26,907 nucleotides of DNA from Candidatus Flexifilum affinis (GTDB lineage Bacteria; Chloroflexota; Anaerolineae; Aggregatilineales; Phototrophicaceae). Location of the stretch: contig JADJPJ010000005.1 of the NCBI GenBank assembly GCA_016713325.1, positions 1 to 26,907 of the forward strand. Reading direction: 5' to 3'. How positions within the stretch are numbered: the stretch's first letter is position 1; each line of letters starts with the position of its first letter. Shown here in pieces: positions 25,616-26,907 of the stretch. The notes beneath the pieces were generated by a model, which saw only the letters and a program-made list of their open reading frames with translations, was not told the origin of the DNA and made no database searches. The position numbers were made by a program, and so were the translations under genes.

Positions 25616-26095
25616 GTGAAGTCGCGAAGATCTCTGATTCACGAACTCAAGGACCTCTACGATGCCGAGCATCAGATTGGGAAGTGCTGCCGAAGATGGG
25701 ATCGGCGCTTCGTCCACAAGCTGCGCGGCGATCACAGTCACCTGGAACAGACCCGCGGCGAATCACGCGGCTGGAAGCCGCCTTCGAGATGGGCAACCCA
25801 GAAGCCCAAGCGGGAAACCTGCCAGGGGATGAAAGGTCAGGTCAAAAAAAGAAGGGCAGATGGCGCTGGACGAGAAATGGACGGCCCAGGTCCACGACGC
25901 CGCGCTGATCTCCGCCATGCAGCGGGTCAGGCACTACGGATGGCCCGGCTATGGGACGGTGCCGGACATATACAGCTCCTGGGCTACGCAGGACGCAACG
26001 CTGCTGATACAGGAGACGCTCGACGAAGAGGACATTGGCCGACAAGCTGCTCTACGCAACTGGCCCATCAGGTCAATGAAGCAGCAAAGCAGTAA
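25616..26095 (+). pseudogene. DUF892 (YciE/YciF) ferritin-like protein, multiply frameshifted
   Basis: The fragments in different frames match the DUF892 ferritin-like helical bundle in order: LIHELKDLYDAEHQI (25637-25680), VLPKMGSA (25683-25706), HLEQTR (near 25739-25757), ITRLEAAFEMG (near 25766-25795), ETCQGMKG (near 25817-25840), DAALISAMQRVRHY (near 25900-25937), GYGTV, ATLLIQETLDEE (near 25997-26032) and LAHQVNEAAKQ, ending at the TAA 26093-26095. These proteins are di-iron four-helix bundles induced by stress in other bacteria; their role is unsettled. The Glu/His ligands in LYDAEHQI and the helix-2 Glu are visible. About six frame changes in 480 bp point to sequence error. The start is uncertain; GTG at 25616 is the nearest plausible codon. 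It follows the YihY-like gene by about 100 bp and may share its operon. Confidence 0.75.
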
Positions 26096-26520
26096 AGAAG
26101 TCATGAAGGATGAGGGATGAGAAATGAGGAGGGAACCTTCCTAGCCTCAGCCTTCATCCCTCGGAAGATGTTATGGCGGCACTTCGCATGATGACAGCAC
26201 CTCAGAGGCGAGGACGAGTTAACAGATCTCTTTTCCTCAAGTAGGTTGCCAAATGCATTCAACGGACGCCCGTTAGGACACCAAACGCAAGTTAGCGGCT
26301 GATCGGCGCCATCTGAATATCGAGTGTCGCGTCGTCCGCCGGGTGTTAAAGCACTGGCTCCGAACAAGGTCCACTAAAGGGACCAGGAACGCGGGCGTTA
26401 GGGAAGCCCCTTCCCGGTGGGCAGTGGAGAAGCATCGACTAGCGGAAGAGGGCGCTTTAGGCCCTCGGCCTGTTAACTTGGTGCACAGGGACGCGCTTCT
26501 GCGCGTCAGCGTGAATTATT
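26096..26520. other. Intergenic region, no gene supported
   Basis: It lies between the convergent DUF892 and response-regulator genes. It contains an imperfect hairpin (26113-26161) and AACGG-ACGC-CCGTT near 26260, similar to the hairpin beside the 16.8-kb element. The open frames are low complexity and match nothing I know. Confidence 0.55.
26113..26161. terminator. Hairpin after the DUF892 gene
   Basis: AGGGATGA and TCATCCCT are perfect outer arms. Inside, TGAGG pairs with CCTCA and AGGAGGG partly with CCTTCCT. It begins 18 bp after the DUF892 stop codon. There is no T-tract, so termination is uncertain. Confidence 0.3.
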
Positions 26521-26907
26521 TTAAAACCGGTTCGCCCTCATCCGTTTGCCATCCACAATTACATGCTCGACGGCCGGGGCCGCGGCCTGCGTGCGGCTGG
26601 TGGTGCCGAGTTTATCCAGCACGCTGCTGACGTGATTTTTGACGGTGGAGCTGCTGATGTGGAGCCCCGCTCGCCGATCTCCCGGTTGTTTCAGCCCCTG
26701 GATCATCAGCGCCAGTACCTCAGCTCGCGCTCGGTCGGATCATGTCCCAGCGCCGGGGGGCGTGTGGTCGCTTTGATCCAGGATCTGCGCGGCCTCGGGC
26801 GCCCGACTGAACTGGCCGGCGTGGGCATTGCCGATTGCCTCGGCAAGGTCGTCGCCGGACGCTCTTCATCAGGTAGCCGTCGCGCCCGCTTTGAGGTCGC
26901 GGACTGC
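26521..26907 (-). pseudogene. LuxR/NarL-family response regulator, 3' part, frameshifted, runs off the window end
   Basis: Read leftwards from the window end, the fragments are AVRDLKAG, DGYLMKS (the end of the receiver domain with its conserved Lys), GNAHAGQFS, EVLALMIQGL, then LHISSSTVKNHVSSVLDKLGTTSRTQAA. The last is the GerE/LuxR helix-turn-helix with the TVKNHVSSVLDKLG recognition helix, and a short tail follows. This is the DNA-binding output half of a NarL-type response regulator; the phosphoacceptor region lies beyond the window. At least four frame changes occur in under 400 bp, like the other genes at this end. It could be a partner of one of the kinases in the window but is not adjacent to them. 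Confidence 0.75.

Noticed and set aside
1292..26095. Programmed ribosomal frameshifting as the cause of the many frame changes
   Set aside because: The shifts occur in unrelated genes, in both directions, without a common slippery motif, and cluster at the window ends; indel error is simpler.
1..26907. CRISPR array, tRNA or rRNA genes
   Set aside because: No regularly spaced direct repeats, and no sequence that I could fold into a convincing tRNA or match to rRNA.

Overview
The window is a GC-rich bacterial contig. It most resembles Chloroflexota (Anaerolineae-type). The reasons are the mix of families: BNR_2 hydrolase, CUT1 sugar transporter, 7TM-type histidine kinases, deazaflavin (F420)-dependent reductase, DUF2277, DUF4332 and YdeI/OmdA. 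GC-rich hairpin repeats also fill the gaps between genes. No rRNA or tRNA gene was found to confirm the lineage, so this is an inference from gene content.

Layout. 1-1223 (+): the 3' part of a badly frameshifted GH32 fructosidase. 1292-5008 (-): two sensor kinases, one 7TM-PAS-PAS-PAS-HisKA-HATPase and one REC-HisKA-HATPase. 5009-5518: repeats, including a 153-bp MITE-like element with a target duplication. 5519-14338 (-): a carbohydrate-acid catabolic locus, read from an IclR regulator through a BNR sialidase-like hydrolase, a DHDPS/NAL-type aldolase, a sugar-binding protein, two CUT1 permeases, a second divergent DHDPS-family protein and an SDR, with another SDR after a repeat-filled gap. 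Several neighbours overlap by 4 bp (ATGA). 14467-15924 (-): a DUF4332 helix-hairpin-helix protein, a small ferredoxin-fold protein and a small membrane protein. 16107-16740 (+): a DDN-type reductase. 16823-17033: a second, different MITE-like element. 17109-20832 (-): a REC-PAS histidine kinase followed by the most striking gene here, a dCache sensor fused to a prokaryotic pentameric ligand-gated ion channel (pro-loop receptor) module. 21194-21348: a second, inverted copy of the first MITE. 21399-22237 (-): DUF123 (GIY-YIG-like) and cupin proteins. 22590-23293 (+): an unknown polytopic membrane protein. 23645-24421 (-): DUF2277 and DUF1905/YdeI proteins. 24643-26095 (+): remnants of a YihY/BrkB membrane protein and a DUF892 ferritin-like protein. 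26521-26907 (-): a LuxR/NarL-type response regulator running off the end.

Frameshifts. Most genes carry at least one single-base frameshift, usually in a short homopolymer, while the protein sequence continues intact in another frame. The density is low in the middle (0-3 per gene) and very high in the first ~1 kb and the last ~2.8 kb. This looks like sequencing or assembly error worsening at contig ends, not gene decay. Coordinates below therefore span the whole reconstructed gene across frames.

Function. The catabolic locus probably imports a sugar or sugar acid (CUT1 transporter, no ATPase gene here), releases it with the BNR hydrolase, oxidises it with the SDRs and cleaves a 2-keto-3-deoxy or ulosonic acid with the aldolases, under IclR control. 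The kinases and the Cache-channel form a separate environmental-sensing theme.
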